DNA from: Luteibacter sp. UNCMF331Sha3.1
Lineage (GTDB): Bacteria; Pseudomonadota; Gammaproteobacteria; Xanthomonadales; Rhodanobacteraceae
Reading direction: 5' to 3'
DNA: 64,000 bases
Assembly: GCF_900109915.1 (NCBI RefSeq)
Contig: NZ_FOBU01000001.1
Location: 1,246,764-1,310,763, forward strand
The position numbers and the translations under genes were made by a program. The notes beneath the pieces were generated by a model. It saw only the letters and a list, made by a program, of their open reading frames with translations. It did not search any database and had not been told where the DNA came from. Position 1 is the first letter of the stretch. Every line of letters starts with the position of its first letter. Positions 24,983 through 37,300 of the stretch are shown in pieces.

Positions 24983-27610
24983 TCAGAGCCACGTTCCGTA
25001 GCGCCGGATGTAGATCGTCTTCACCACCTGCGTCAGCACGCAGTAGCTCGCGAGCGTCAGCGCCAGCCACGCGAAGTAGATCCCCGGCAACGGCTGCATG
25101 CCGATGCGCGCGCCGAGACCGGTATAGGGAATGAGCATGCCCACCACCATGATCGCACCCGTCAGGGCGAGCACCGGAGCGGACGCCATGCTGCGCAAGA
25201 ACGGCACCCGCCGCGTGCGGATCATGTGCACCACGAGCGTCTGCGACAGCAGTCCTTCGATGAACCAGCCCGACTGGAACAGCGACTGGTGCGCCACGTC
25301 GTGCGCGCCGAAGTAGTGCCACATCAGCCAGAACGTGGTGATGTCGAACACGGAGCTGACCGGACCGATCCACACCATGAAGCGGCCGATGTCGCCGGCA
25401 TCCCACTTGCGCGGCTGACGCAGGTATTCCTCGTCCATGCGGTCGAACGGGATCGACAGCTGCGACAGGTCGTAGAGCAGGTTCTGCACCAGGATCTGCA
25501 ACGGAAGCATCGGCAGGAACGGCAGGAACGCGCTCGCGACCAGCACGCTGAACACGTTGCCGAAGTTCGAGCTCGCCGTCATCTTGATGTACTTCATGAT
25601 GTTGCCGAACGTGATGCGTCCCTCGATCACGCCTTCTTCCAGCACCATCAGATTCTTTTCGAGCAGGATGATATCGGCCGATTCCTTGGCGATGTCCGTC
25701 GCCGTGTCCACCGAGATGCCGACGTCCGCGTCGCGCAGGGCCGGCGCGTCGTTGATGCCATCGCCGAGAAAGCCCACCGTGTGCCCGCGCCGCTGCAACG
25801 CTTTCACCACGCGCGCCTTCTGCACCGGCGACATCTTCGCGAAGACCGTGGTCTCTTCGACCATCGCATCGAGCGCCTCGTCGTCGAGCTGCTCGATGTC
25901 GCGCCCCTGCACCGAGCCCGCGACGTCGAGGCCGACCTCGGCACAGATCTTCCGCGTCACGGCCTCGTTGTCGCCCGTGATCACCTTCACCGCGACGCCG
26001 TGATGGTGCAGCGCCCGGATGGCGGTGGCCGCCGAGTCCTTCGGGGGATCGAGGAACGCGAGGCAGCCGACGGCCGTGAGGCCGGCTTCATCCTTCACGC
26101 CATACGCGCGGTCGGCCGACGGGTCCACGCGAATGGCGACGACGAGCACGCGAAGGCCGTCGTCGTTGAGACGACGCGTCATCGCGCGGATCTCGGCACG
26201 TTTCGCGTCGGTCATCGGTTCCGTCACGTCGCCGGTGCGGGCCTGCGTGCAGATCGCGAGCATCTCCTCCACCGCACCCTTGCAGACGAGCAGCTGCTGA
26301 CCGTCGCCGTCGCTCACCACGACCGACATGCGCCGGCGCTGGAAGTCGAACGGGATCTCGTCGACGATGCGGAAGCCGCGCGCCATGGGCTCGAGATCGC
26401 GATGGGCAAGCACGGCCTTGTCCATCAGGTTGCGCAGACCCGTCTGGAACCTGCTGTTGAGATAGCCGAATTCCAGCGCCTCGTCCGAATCGCCGCCCGC
26501 GAGATCGACGTGGCGCTCGAGCACGATCCTGTCCAGCGTGAGCGTGCCGGTCTTGTCGGTGCAGAGCACGTCCATGGCGCCGAAGTTCTGGATGGCGTTG
26601 AGGCGCTTCACGACGACCTTGCGCTTCGACATGGCGATGGCGCCCTTGCCGAGGTTCGCGGTGACGATCAGCGGCAGCATCTCCGGCGTCAGGCCGACCG
26701 CGACCGACAGGCCGAACATGAACGCCTGCAGCCAGTCGTGCTTGTCGAAGCCGTTGATGACGAAAACGATCGGCACCATCACCGCCATGAAGCGGATCAG
26801 CAGCCAGCTCACCGACGAAATGCCGCGATCGAAGCTCGTCTGCACCCGTTCGCCCGACAGCGTGTGCGCGAGGGATCCGAGGTACGTGCGCGCGCCCGTC
26901 GCCAGCACCACGGCCGTGGCGCTGCCCGACACGACGTTGGTGCCCATGTAGCAGACTGTCGGCAGATCGAGCGGACCCGACGCGGCGTCGCCGGTCGTGG
27001 TGCCATTCGGCGCGATCTTCTCGACCGGAATCGATTCGCCGGTGAGGATCGCCTGGCTGATGAAGAGATCCTTCGCCGCCAGCAGGCGCAGGTCGGCGGG
27101 CACCATGTCGCCGGCACCGAGGTGGACGATGTCGCCCACGACCAGCTCCTCGACCGGCACCTCGATACGCTCCGCATGGCCGTCGTCCGCGCGACGGGTG
27201 ACCGTCGCGGTGTTGCGCACCATCGCCTTCAGTTTTTCCGCCGCGCGCGACGAGCGGAATTCCTGGGTGAACGACAGCACCACGCTGATGCCCACCATCA
27301 CCGCGATGATCAGGGGTCCGGTGTAGTCGTCCGGCTCGGTGACGAGCTGCACCACGGCCAGCACCAGCAGCACGATGATGAACGGGTTGCGGAAAGCGTG
27401 CAGCAGCTGGATCGACCAGTGGGGCGGCTTCTCGTGCCCGACTTCGTTGATGCCGTCGCGGTCCATCCGCTCGGCGATCGCCGGTTCGTCGAGGCCGTCG
27501 GGGCGCGCATCGAGCGCGCGCAGCAGTTCATCCGCAGGACGCCACGCGTCCGCGCTTGCGATGGCATAGGTACGGGCGGCGACGGCCGCCTGCGAGAGGT
27601 GCTTATTCAT
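24983..27610 (-). CDS. mgtA: Magnesium-translocating P-type ATPase
   Basis: An 875-residue type IIIB P-type ATPase importing Mg2+ across the inner membrane. Visible are the TGES motif in the actuator domain (LTGESIPVEK), the phosphorylation site DKTGTLT, the hinge GDGINDAPALRDADVGISVD and about ten membrane segments, including FRNPFIIVLLVLAVVQLV. Length is close to that of Salmonella MgtA/MgtB. AGGAAG sits 7 nt upstream of the ATG. Two short ORFs and several hairpins precede it on the same strand, which suggests leader-mediated regulation. Confidence 0.95.
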   Translation of the reverse strand: MNKHLSQAAVAARTYAIASADAWRPADELLRALDARPDGLDEPAIAERMDRDGINEVGHEKPPHWSIQLLHAFRNPFIIVLLVLAVVQLVTEPDDYTGPLIIAVMVGISVVLSFTQEFRSSRAAEKLKAMVRNTATVTRRADDGHAERIEVPVEELVVGDIVHLGAGDMVPADLRLLAAKDLFISQAILTGESIPVEKIAPNGTTTGDAASGPLDLPTVCYMGTNVVSGSATAVVLATGARTYLGSLAHTLSGERVQTSFDRGISSVSWLLIRFMAVMVPIVFVINGFDKHDWLQAFMFGLSVAVGLTPEMLPLIVTANLGKGAIAMSKRKVVVKRLNAIQNFGAMDVLCTDKTGTLTLDRIVLERHVDLAGGDSDEALEFGYLNSRFQTGLRNLMDKAVLAHRDLEPMARGFRIVDEIPFDFQRRRMSVVVSDGDGQQLLVCKGAVEEMLAICTQARTGDVTEPMTDAKRAEIRAMTRRLNDDGLRVLVVAIRVDPSADRAYGVKDEAGLTAVGCLAFLDPPKDSAATAIRALHHHGVAVKVITGDNEAVTRKICAEVGLDVAGSVQGRDIEQLDDEALDAMVEETTVFAKMSPVQKARVVKALQRRGHTVGFLGDGINDAPALRDADVGISVDTATDIAKESADIILLEKNLMVLEEGVIEGRITFGNIMKYIKMTASSNFGNVFSVLVASAFLPFLPMLPLQILVQNLLYDLSQLSIPFDRMDEEYLRQPRKWDAGDIGRFMVWIGPVSSVFDITTFWLMWHYFGAHDVAHQSLFQSGWFIEGLLSQTLVVHMIRTRRVPFLRSMASAPVLALTGAIMVVGMLIPYTGLGARIGMQPLPGIYFAWLALTLASYCVLTQVVKTIYIRRYGTWL

Positions 27611-27623
27611 GGCTCGCTTCCTG

Positions 27624-27655
27624 CCGGACCCCGGTCCGGACAGGCGCGAGCGCCT
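27624..27655 (-). promoter_or_regulatory. Paired hairpins immediately upstream of the mgtA ribosome binding site
   Basis: Two short inverted repeats, CCGGACC-CC-GGTCCGG (27624-27639) and AGGCGC-GA-GCGCCT (27642-27655), lie directly before the mgtA Shine-Dalgarno. They could occlude or expose it. The function is inference. Confidence 0.4.
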
Positions 27656-27660
27656 CTCGG

Positions 27661-27768
27661 CTAGCTGCCGAAGGCGAGCGCGCCGGCGGGGAGCCGACGT
27701 TCGTCATCGCTGGAAAGGTTCGCGGCGGACGGCGTGAGCCGCGCCGTACTGTCTATGTCGCAGTTCAT
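27661..27768 (-). CDS. Small ORF (35 residues) in the mgtA leader
   Basis: The ORF encodes MNCDIDSTARLTPSAANLSS followed by DDERRLPAGALAFGS. Its ATG overlaps the stop of the preceding 59-codon ORF as ATGA, and it ends 50 nt before mgtA. No homologue is recognised. The overlap and placement suggest translational coupling into a regulatory leader, but expression is unproven. Confidence 0.35.
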   Translation of the reverse strand: MNCDIDSTARLTPSAANLSSDDERRLPAGALAFGS

Positions 27769-27944
27769 GGCTGCTGGAGTTTGCCATCCGCCGGTTTCGC
27801 CTGGCTTTCGGCGACATCCAGCGAGCGCGGCACGGTGATCGTGCGCTTCTGCTGCACGGGACCGGTGGCGCGGCGACGGGCGAGTGCGAAGGCGAGACGG
27901 CGGCCGAACATGCGCGGGCCGGTCTTTTCGATGGAGAGATTCAT
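27765..27944 (-). CDS. Small Arg-rich ORF (59 residues) upstream of mgtA
   Basis: Starts MNLSIEKTGPRMFGRRLAFALARRR and ends ADGKLQQP. GAGG lies 8 nt before the ATG. It is very basic in its first half, has no membrane segment and no recognised family. A set of mutually exclusive hairpins precedes it, and its stop overlaps the next small ORF. It may be a regulatory leader peptide or a small protein acting on MgtA. Confidence 0.45.
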   Translation of the reverse strand: MNLSIEKTGPRMFGRRLAFALARRRATGPVQQKRTITVPRSLDVAESQAKPADGKLQQP

Positions 27945-27962
27945 GGCTCGATCCTCGGATAA

Positions 27963-27992
27963 CGGAAGCTCACGGCTTCCGACGAGGTGAGC
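27963..27992 (-). promoter_or_regulatory. Mutually exclusive hairpins in the mgtA-operon leader
   Basis: On the minus strand CGGAAGC pairs with GCTTCCG (27963-27981), and alternatively GCTCAC pairs with GTGAGC (27968-27973 with 27987-27992). The two stems share bases, so only one can form. The region 27945-28238 otherwise holds no gene that I can see. Confidence 0.35.
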
Positions 27993-28238
27993 CGGACTTT
28001 CCCTAGCGGAGGAAAGCGCCGGCCGACCGGGTACGGTCGCCGCGGGCGATGAGTTTTGCCAGCGCCGGGACCCGATGCGTGCGGGAGCCGGCGCGTCGAC
28101 TAGGGTAGACGTCCATATGCCTGAATAAGGTAAGGAGGGTGCCACCGGGCGAAATGCCGCCGGGTAGCCGGGGAATTGTCGCGCCGCGGCGCAAGGCGGT
28201 CAAGCGCTGTCGTATCCGCCGACGACCGGGCGCTACGG

Positions 28239-29147
28239 TCACGCCGTGACCGGCATCGTCGCGGCGAGGCCCGCTTCGTAGTCCTTCGCCTCCCCCAGCA
28301 ACCAGTCGCGCACGCGGGCCACGCCGCTGTGCGCTTCCGAGCGCTTCGGATAGACGAGGTAATACGCTTCCGCGACGCGCAGGCGTTCCTGGCACAGTAC
28401 CGTGAGCGCGCCGCACTCGATCAGCGAACGGGCCATCACCAGGCGACCGAGGGCGACGCCCATGCCTTCGAGCACCGCGCGTTGCAGGTGCTCGGTGTTG
28501 TCGAACCGCGCGACGTAGCGCGACGGCAGTGGCATGCCGAACGCCTCGGCCCAGTCGTTCCAGCGTCCCGACGGATCGCCGAGCAGCGGCCAGCCCGCGA
28601 GCGAGGTCGTGGGCAGCCCGCCCATCCGGCGCACGAGGGACGGACTGGCGATCGGCACGATGTATTCGTCGAAGAGACGCTCCGCCTTCGTGCGTGGCCA
28701 TGCGCCCAGGCCGTAGCGGAACGCCACGTCGACGTTGGGCTCGCGGTCGAAGTCGACGATCGACACCGACGAGTGGAGACTGAGTTCGATTTCCGGATGC
28801 TTGCCGACCAGACGCGGCAGCCGCGGAACGAGCCAGCTCGACGCGACCGACGGCAGGACGCTCAGGGTCACCGCGTCCTGGTGGCGCGCCTCGAACCGCC
28901 CGAGCGCATGCTCGATACCTTCGAAATGATGGCCGATGGCCTCGAGGAGGCTGGCGCCGTCCGCGGTGAGCGACACGCCGCGCGGACCCCGGTCGAAGAG
29001 GGTACGACCGAGCCGTTCTTCGAGGTTGCGGATCTGGTGGCTGAGCGCGCTGACGGTGAGGTTCAGCTGCTCGGCCGCGCGCGACAGCTTGCCCGTGCGG
29101 GCGACCAGAACGAACCCCTGGAGCAGACCGAGCGGGAGGCGGGACAT
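28239..29147 (-). CDS. LysR-family transcriptional regulator (GcvA-like)
   Basis: About 302 residues. The N-terminal winged helix-turn-helix is in RLPLGLLQGFVLVARTGKLS...AAEQLNLTVSALSHQIRNLEERLG, with a C-terminal substrate-binding domain (LSVLPSVASSWLVPRL, PNVDVAFRYGLG). The pattern resembles the GcvA/AmpR subgroup. The start MSRLPLG at 29147 has GAGGA 8 nt upstream. It diverges from a small ORF and an aldo/keto reductase gene, a common arrangement for a LysR protein and its target; the inducer is unknown. Confidence 0.9.
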   Translation of the reverse strand: MSRLPLGLLQGFVLVARTGKLSRAAEQLNLTVSALSHQIRNLEERLGRTLFDRGPRGVSLTADGASLLEAIGHHFEGIEHALGRFEARHQDAVTLSVLPSVASSWLVPRLPRLVGKHPEIELSLHSSVSIVDFDREPNVDVAFRYGLGAWPRTKAERLFDEYIVPIASPSLVRRMGGLPTTSLAGWPLLGDPSGRWNDWAEAFGMPLPSRYVARFDNTEHLQRAVLEGMGVALGRLVMARSLIECGALTVLCQERLRVAEAYYLVYPKRSEAHSGVARVRDWLLGEAKDYEAGLAATMPVTA

Positions 29148-29266
29148 GTGAAAAATCCTCAATGCCGGGTTGCAAACATATCGCTTTTTGCGATCCGGCG
29201 GAAAGTGCACCCTTTAGCCCACATTGAGTCGCAAGCCCTTGCGACCGGACGGGAACGGAGGTTGTC

Positions 29267-29464
29267 ATGGCATCGATCTACACCGGCCTTGCCTTCATGC
29301 ACGGCCATATCGTCGACACGCAGCTCGTGCTTCGTCTCGGTCGCGACGACGATGCCCGAACACCTGCGGTGGGCTCCCCCAAGGCCGAGCCATCGCGTGC
29401 GCCGACGCACGATGGCGTGCTGTCCGCGCCGCTTCCTCTGCGGCCAGACTGCGCGGCCTGCTGA
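29267..29464 (+). CDS. Small hypothetical protein
   Basis: A 65-residue ORF beginning MASIYTGLAFMHGHIVDTQL, with a strong ribosome site GGAGG 5 nt before the ATG, divergent from the LysR gene. The second half is Pro/Ala-rich and low in complexity (APTHDGVLSAPLPLRPDCAAC). No family recognised. The good Shine-Dalgarno and its position between a regulator and its probable target are the only support. Confidence 0.45.
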   Translation: MASIYTGLAFMHGHIVDTQLVLRLGRDDDARTPAVGSPKAEPSRAPTHDGVLSAPLPLRPDCAAC

Positions 29465-29528
29465 CGGACACGCCGCCTCAACCTGGCATGCGTCATGATG
29501 GCATTTTCCAGGCTATCGGAGATTCCGC

Positions 29529-30476
29529 ATGACGCTTCGCCAGATCGGCCAGTCGCCGCTCAGGGTCGCCCCGCTCGCCTTTGGCGGCAACGTGTTCGGA
29601 TGGAGTGTCGACGAGTCGCGCTCGTTCGACCTGCTCGACGCGTTCGTCGACCACGGCTTCAACCTCATCGATACCGCTGACGTCTACGAGGCGTGGGTGC
29701 CGGGTAACGAGGGCGGCGAATCGGAGACCATCATCGGTAAATGGCTGAAGCGGAGCGGCAAGCGGGACAAGGTCGTGATCGCGACGAAGGTCGGCAAATG
29801 GGCTCGCTATCCGGGCCTCTCTCCGGTGAACATCCGCGAGGCCGTCGAGGATTCGTTGCGCCGTTTGCAGGTGGACCATATCGACCTCTACCAGTCGCAC
29901 GAGGACGATCCGAAGGTACCGCTCGAAGAAACGCTGCGCGCGTTCGACGATCTGGTGAACGCCGGCAAGGTGCGCGTGATCGGTGCATCCAACTACGAGA
30001 GCACGCGCCTCGCCGACGCGCTGACTACCAGCCGCGACAAGGGACTCGCACGCTACGAGAGCATGCAGCCCGAGTACAACCTCATGGATCGAAAGGGCTT
30101 CGAGGAGGGCCTTCAGCCGCTCTGCGTGAGGGAGAACGTCGGCGTCATCAGCTACTACTCGCTGGCGAGCGGCTTCCTCAGCGGCAAGTATCGCAGCGAG
30201 GCCGATCTGACCAAGAGCAGTGCGCGCGCGGGCAAGGTAAAGAACTATCTGAACGAGCGCGGCTTCCGCGTACTTGACGCGCTCGACACGGTCGCGGAGG
30301 CGCACGACGCGAAGCCGGCGCAGGTCGCGCTGGCATGGGTCATGGCGCAGCCGTCCATCGCGGCCGCCATCGCGAGCGCGACCTCGGTCGAACAGCTCGG
30401 CGAGATCGCCAGGGCCGCCGAGCTGAGGCTGTCCCCGGATGCGGTCCGCACGCTGACGGAAGCCAGCGCGAGCTGA
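29529..30476 (+). CDS. Aldo/keto reductase
   Basis: A 315-residue (beta/alpha)8 NADP(H)-dependent oxidoreductase. The catalytic tetrad residues are visible: Asp and Tyr in LIDTADVYEA, Lys in VVIATKVG and His in LYQSHEDDP. Cofactor-binding elements include VIGASNYES and the late AIASATSVEQLGE. It resembles the YajO/Tas-type AKR subgroup acting on small aldehydes. Probably controlled by the divergent LysR protein (inferred from position). Confidence 0.92.
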   Translation: MTLRQIGQSPLRVAPLAFGGNVFGWSVDESRSFDLLDAFVDHGFNLIDTADVYEAWVPGNEGGESETIIGKWLKRSGKRDKVVIATKVGKWARYPGLSPVNIREAVEDSLRRLQVDHIDLYQSHEDDPKVPLEETLRAFDDLVNAGKVRVIGASNYESTRLADALTTSRDKGLARYESMQPEYNLMDRKGFEEGLQPLCVRENVGVISYYSLASGFLSGKYRSEADLTKSSARAGKVKNYLNERGFRVLDALDTVAEAHDAKPAQVALAWVMAQPSIAAAIASATSVEQLGEIARAAELRLSPDAVRTLTEASAS

Positions 30477-30531
30477 AACCGCCTACAGCGACGTAAGTAA
30501 ACCGCCTGCATCAGACGGCGGGCGCTTCCAC

Positions 30532-30572
30532 GATGATCGATCGACCGGCTCCCCACCGGTCCATCGATCATC
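30532..30572. promoter_or_regulatory. Near-perfect 17-bp inverted repeat ahead of the secreted GDSL lipase gene
   Basis: The left arm GATGATCGATCGACCGG and right arm CCGGTCCATCGATCATC pair with a single mismatch around a 7-nt loop. It ends 12 nt before the ATG and overlaps the 5' untranslated region, with the ribosome site GGAAG just outside it. It could be an operator or an mRNA hairpin; no T-run follows, so it is not a standard terminator. Confidence 0.6.
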
Positions 30573-30584
30573 ACGGAAGACACC

Positions 30585-31802
30585 ATGTACCCACATCCCT
30601 CCCCTGTCCGCGCCGGACGGCGCCGTTCCTTGCGCCACGCACTCGCGGTCGTCGCGCTCGCCTGCATACCGCTCGCCGCATCGGCCGCCGACACGTCCGG
30701 CCTTCGCTGCCACTACAGGCTGCCGGCGAATCCCGACCCCTCCGCGACCGGCTTCAGTCAGGCGCCGACGCGCGTCGAAGGCTACTGGCACAACGCCAGT
30801 ATTCTTCCCTCACGAAGCATGTTCTTCACGGACCAATCGCCGACCGAACTCGAGGCCGCCTGCCGGCGCCATCTGGCAGGCGTGCCGACGGCGGGCCAAT
30901 TCATCGGCATGACCGCCGCGACGTCGGACCTTAGCTACAACTACGAGTTCTGGTTCAACGGCGACCTGAAACCCGGCGCGCCGATCGAACGCGTCGTGGC
31001 GTTCGGCGACAGCCTTTCCGATACCGGCAACATGTACAACGAATCGCAGTGGAAACTGCCGAGCGCGGCGTGGTTCGCCGGTCGCTTCAGCAACGGCCCG
31101 ACGTGGGTCGAAAACCTCGCGGCGAATAACGGCCTCGTCCTGAACAACTGGGCCATCGGTGGCGCGCAGACGAAAGACGCGCACTTCGGCCTGATCCATG
31201 GCATCGCAAGCCAGATCGATAGCTTCCGGTCGTACGTGAAGCACGCGCGCGGCTACGATCCGTCGCGCACGCTGTTCACGTTCCTCGTGGCGGGCAACGA
31301 CTTCGTCAACGACGACAAGCCGGCGCCGGCGATCGTCGCGCAGCAGGAAGAAGCGCTGTACAAGCTCGCCCACGCGGGCGCACGGAAGATCCTGATCGTG
31401 AACCTGCCCGACCTTTCGCGGGCGCCGGTCTTCCGTATGGGCAGAAAGGACGCGCACACGGTGCTCGGCAAGGTCGAGTATTACAACGCGCGGATCGGCG
31501 ACGTGGCCGCACGCGTCGCGGCCGCGACGGGCGCGACGATCCGCGTGGTCGACGCCCGCAGCTCGTTCGACGAACTGATGGCCTCGCCGGACCGGTTCGG
31601 GTTCCGTAACGCGTCGGAATCGTGCCTGGCGATCGACGACACCAGCTCGCTCAACTACATCCGCAAGCCCGCCCTGCGACCCGGCTGCCGGCCCGACGAT
31701 TACGTGTTCTGGGACACGCTGCACCCGACGGCTCGTGTGCATCGCCTGATGGCCGAGTGGGCGGTGCAGTACGCGCCCGCGGCGTGGGGACTGAGCCCAT
31801 AG
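30585..31802 (+). CDS. Secreted GDSL lipase/esterase (thermolabile-hemolysin-like)
   Basis: A 405-residue protein with an Arg-rich, then hydrophobic signal peptide ending ASAAD. An N-terminal domain of about 100 residues precedes the SGNH hydrolase domain: block [17 protein letters not shown] (nucleophile Ser), [21 protein letters not shown], block [12 protein letters not shown] and block [12 protein letters not shown] with catalytic Asp and His. The layout, with an extra N-terminal domain, resembles Vibrio thermolabile hemolysin-type phospholipases/glycerophospholipid acyltransferases. Substrate is inferred. Confidence 0.88.
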   Translation: MYPHPSPVRAGRRRSLRHALAVVALACIPLAASAADTSGLRCHYRLPANPDPSATGFSQAPTRVEGYWHNASILPSRSMFFTDQSPTELEAACRRHLAGVPTAGQFIGMTAATSDLSYNYEFWFNGDLKPGAPIERVVAFGDSLSDTGNMYNESQWKLPSAAWFAGRFSNGPTWVENLAANNGLVLNNWAIGGAQTKDAHFGLIHGIASQIDSFRSYVKHARGYDPSRTLFTFLVAGNDFVNDDKPAPAIVAQQEEALYKLAHAGARKILIVNLPDLSRAPVFRMGRKDAHTVLGKVEYYNARIGDVAARVAAATGATIRVVDARSSFDELMASPDRFGFRNASESCLAIDDTSSLNYIRKPALRPGCRPDDYVFWDTLHPTARVHRLMAEWAVQYAPAAWGLSP

Positions 31803-31815
31803 CACGTCTCGCCGT

Positions 31816-31850
31816 GCGGGAAGAGGTGGCTGTGAGCCGCCCCTTCCCGC
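31816..31850. terminator. Bidirectional hairpin between the lipase and icd
   Basis: A long stem (GCGGGAAG ... CTTCCCGC continued by GGTGGC/GCCGCC with a G-U pair) sits between two convergent genes. It has no T-tract on either side, so termination is a moderate inference. Confidence 0.45.
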
Positions 31851-31880
31851 GCGGGGACGTTATCCGCGATCCCGCGACAC

Positions 31881-34376
<2,496 letters not shown>

Positions 34377-37300
34377 TTACGCCGAGGCCTTCGCCAGCGC
34401 CCGGCGTTCCTTGCGACGCGCCTTGCGCGCCTTCCAGCGCTCCGACAGGCACGCGAAGATCACGTACAGCGCCGGCGTCGAGAGCAGCGTGAGGCTCTGC
34501 GAGATCACGAGGCCGCCGATCATCGCGATACCCAACGGGCGGCGCAGCTCGGAGCCGTCGCCCAGCCCGATCGCCAGCGGCGCGGCGGCCAGGATCGCCA
34601 CCATGGTGGTCATCATGATCGGACGGAAGCGGACGAGGCATGCCTCGCGGATCGCTTCCTTGTAGGTCAACCCGTGTTCGCGCTGCGCCACGAGCGCGAA
34701 GTCGATCATCATGATCGCGTTCTTCTTCACGATGCCGATCAGCAGTACCAGCGCGATCATCGCGATCACCGACAGTTCGGTATCGGTGATGACCAGCGCG
34801 GCCAGCGCGCCGACGCCCGCGGCGGGCAGCGTGGACAGGATCGTGACCGGGTGGATCAGGCTTTCGTACAGCATGCCCATCAGCAGATAGACCGTGACGA
34901 TGGCGGCGAGGATCAGCAGCGGCATGTCGCTCTGCGACTGCTGGAAACGACCGAAGTCGCTGCCGGCATCCAGCCGGATGTCGCCGGGCATGCGCATGCC
35001 GTTGATCGTCTTCTGGATGATCTCCATCGCCTCGCCCATGCTGACGTTCGGCGCGAGGTTGAAGCTGACGCCCATGCTCGTGTACTGGTCCTCGTGCACG
35101 ATCTGACTGGGCGCGAGCCCGGGCTCCTGCCGCGTCACCGCGGACATCGGCACCATCGCACCGGAACTCGCCCGCACGTAGATCTGGTTGAGCGCCTCGG
35201 GCGTGGCGGCCATCTGCGGCAGCGCGTTCACGATGACGCGGTACTGGTTGATGTCGGAATAGATGGTCGACACCGCACGCTGGCCGAACGCGTTGTAGAG
35301 CGCACCGTCGATGTCGCCGATCGACACGCCCAGCCGCGACGCCGTATCGCGGTCGATGACCATGTTCTGGCGCAGGCCCTGCGCATCGATGTCGCTGCCC
35401 ACGTCCCGCAGCATCGGATTCTTCTTCAGCGCGTCGACGAGCTTCGGGATCCACTCCTGCAGCTCCCTGATGTCGTCGCCCTTGAGCGACACGGAATACT
35501 GTCCGCCCTGTGTGTTGCCACCACCGCCGCCGGTCGGCAGATCCTGGATCGGACGCAGGCGGAGATTGAGGTCCGGGTACTTGTTCGCCTTGGCCGACAG
35601 GCGGTCCAGCACCTGGAACGTCGTTTCGTCGCGGCCTTCCGCGCGCGTCTTCAGCTCGATGTTGAAGAAGCCGCTGGATCCGCTGCGGCTGGTGCCCAGA
35701 CGCGAGCCCACCGACTCCACCGCGGGATCCGCGAGCAGCATTTCCGTGAGCCGCGCCTGGCGCGTCTTCATCTCGCCGAACGATACCGTGGAGCTCGACG
35801 TCGCACGCGCGCCGATCAGGCCGGTGTCCTGCGGCGGGAAGAAGCCACCCTTCACCATGCCGAACAGGAACAGCGTGACGCCGACGAGGATCAGCGGCGT
35901 CAGCGCCATCAGCAGCGCGTGGCGAAGCGTCCAGTCGAGCGCGGTGCGGTAAACGGCGAGAAGGCGGTCGTGCATGCGCTCGAGCGCACGACCCAGCTTC
36001 GACTCCGGCTTCGCGTCCTTGTGCGCCGTGAGGAAGTGCGCGCACAACGACGGCGTGAGTGTCAGCGACACGATCGCCGATACCACGATCGCCGCGACCA
36101 GCGTGACCGTGAACTCCTTGAAGAACATGCCGAAGATGCCCGGCGCCAGCAGCAGGGGCACGAACACCGCGATCAGCGAGCCGGTGATCGAAACGATGGT
36201 GAAGCCGATCTCGCGGGCACCGAGCAACGCCGCCTCGAAGCGGGGAATGCCCTCGTCCATGTGACGAATGACGTTCTCGATCACGACGATGGCGTCGTCG
36301 ACCACGAAGCCGATCGCGATGACGAGCGCGAGCAGCGTCAGGTTGTTCAGCGTGTACCCGAACGCGTACATCACCATGAAGGCGCCGGCGAGCGACATCG
36401 GCACCGCCAGGCCGGCGATCACCGTCGGCGCGAGGCGGCGCAGGAACAGCGCCATCGTCATGATGACCATGCACAGGCTGATCAGCAGCGTCGCCTGCAC
36501 CTCGTGCAGCGAGGCACGGATGGTGGGCGTGCCGTCGAAGAACGAATGCAACTTCACGCCACCGGGCAGCCACGTCTGCATCACCGGGATCAGCGCCTTG
36601 ACGCGATCGGTGGTCTCGATGACGTTCGCGTCGGCCTTCTTGTAGACGTACATCAGGATGCCGGGGCGACCGTTGAACCATGCCGCCTGGTAGGCGTCCT
36701 GCTGGCCGTCGTACACCTTGGCGATGTCGGACAGCCGGATGGGCACGCCATCCTTCACGCCGATGATGAGGTCCGCGAACTCGGATGCCTTGTGCAGCGA
36801 GTCGGTCGCGGTGACGGCCATGGTCGTCTGGCCGTCGGTGAGGAACCCCTGCGGCGATGTGACGTTGGCGGCCGTGAGCGCGTTGCGCAGCTGATCGGGC
36901 GACAGGCCCATCGAGTTCAGCGCGCGCAGGTTCACGTCGACGCGGATCGCCGGGGTCGCGCTGCCGGCGATGTCGACGGTCGCGATGCCCTCCTGCTGGC
37001 GGAGGCGCTGCGCGAGGATGGAGTCGGCGATGTTGTAGAGGTCGGTCGGCGCCACGGTGTCCGACGTGAGCGCCAGCACGATGACGGGGTCGTCGTTGGG
37101 GTTGGCCTTGGTGTATGACGGCGCATTGTTGAGGCCCGGCGGGAGATCGGGCTGCGCGGCGTTGATGGCCGTCTGCACGTCGCGCGCGGCCGCGTCGATG
37201 TTCACGCCGTTCTGGAAGAACATCAGCACGAAGGTGCTTCCTTCCGAGCTGTTGGAGCGCATCGACTCGATACCGGGCACCTGGCCCAGGTGGCGCTCCA

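Noticed and set aside
24851..27664. A 937-codon plus-strand frame opposite mgtA
   Set aside because: Antisense shadow of a P-type ATPase with every motif intact; composition is dominated by H, R and D.
27611..28238. A magnesium (M-box) riboswitch upstream of mgtA
   Set aside because: The conserved M-box core sequences could not be found on the minus strand; only local hairpins and small ORFs are seen.
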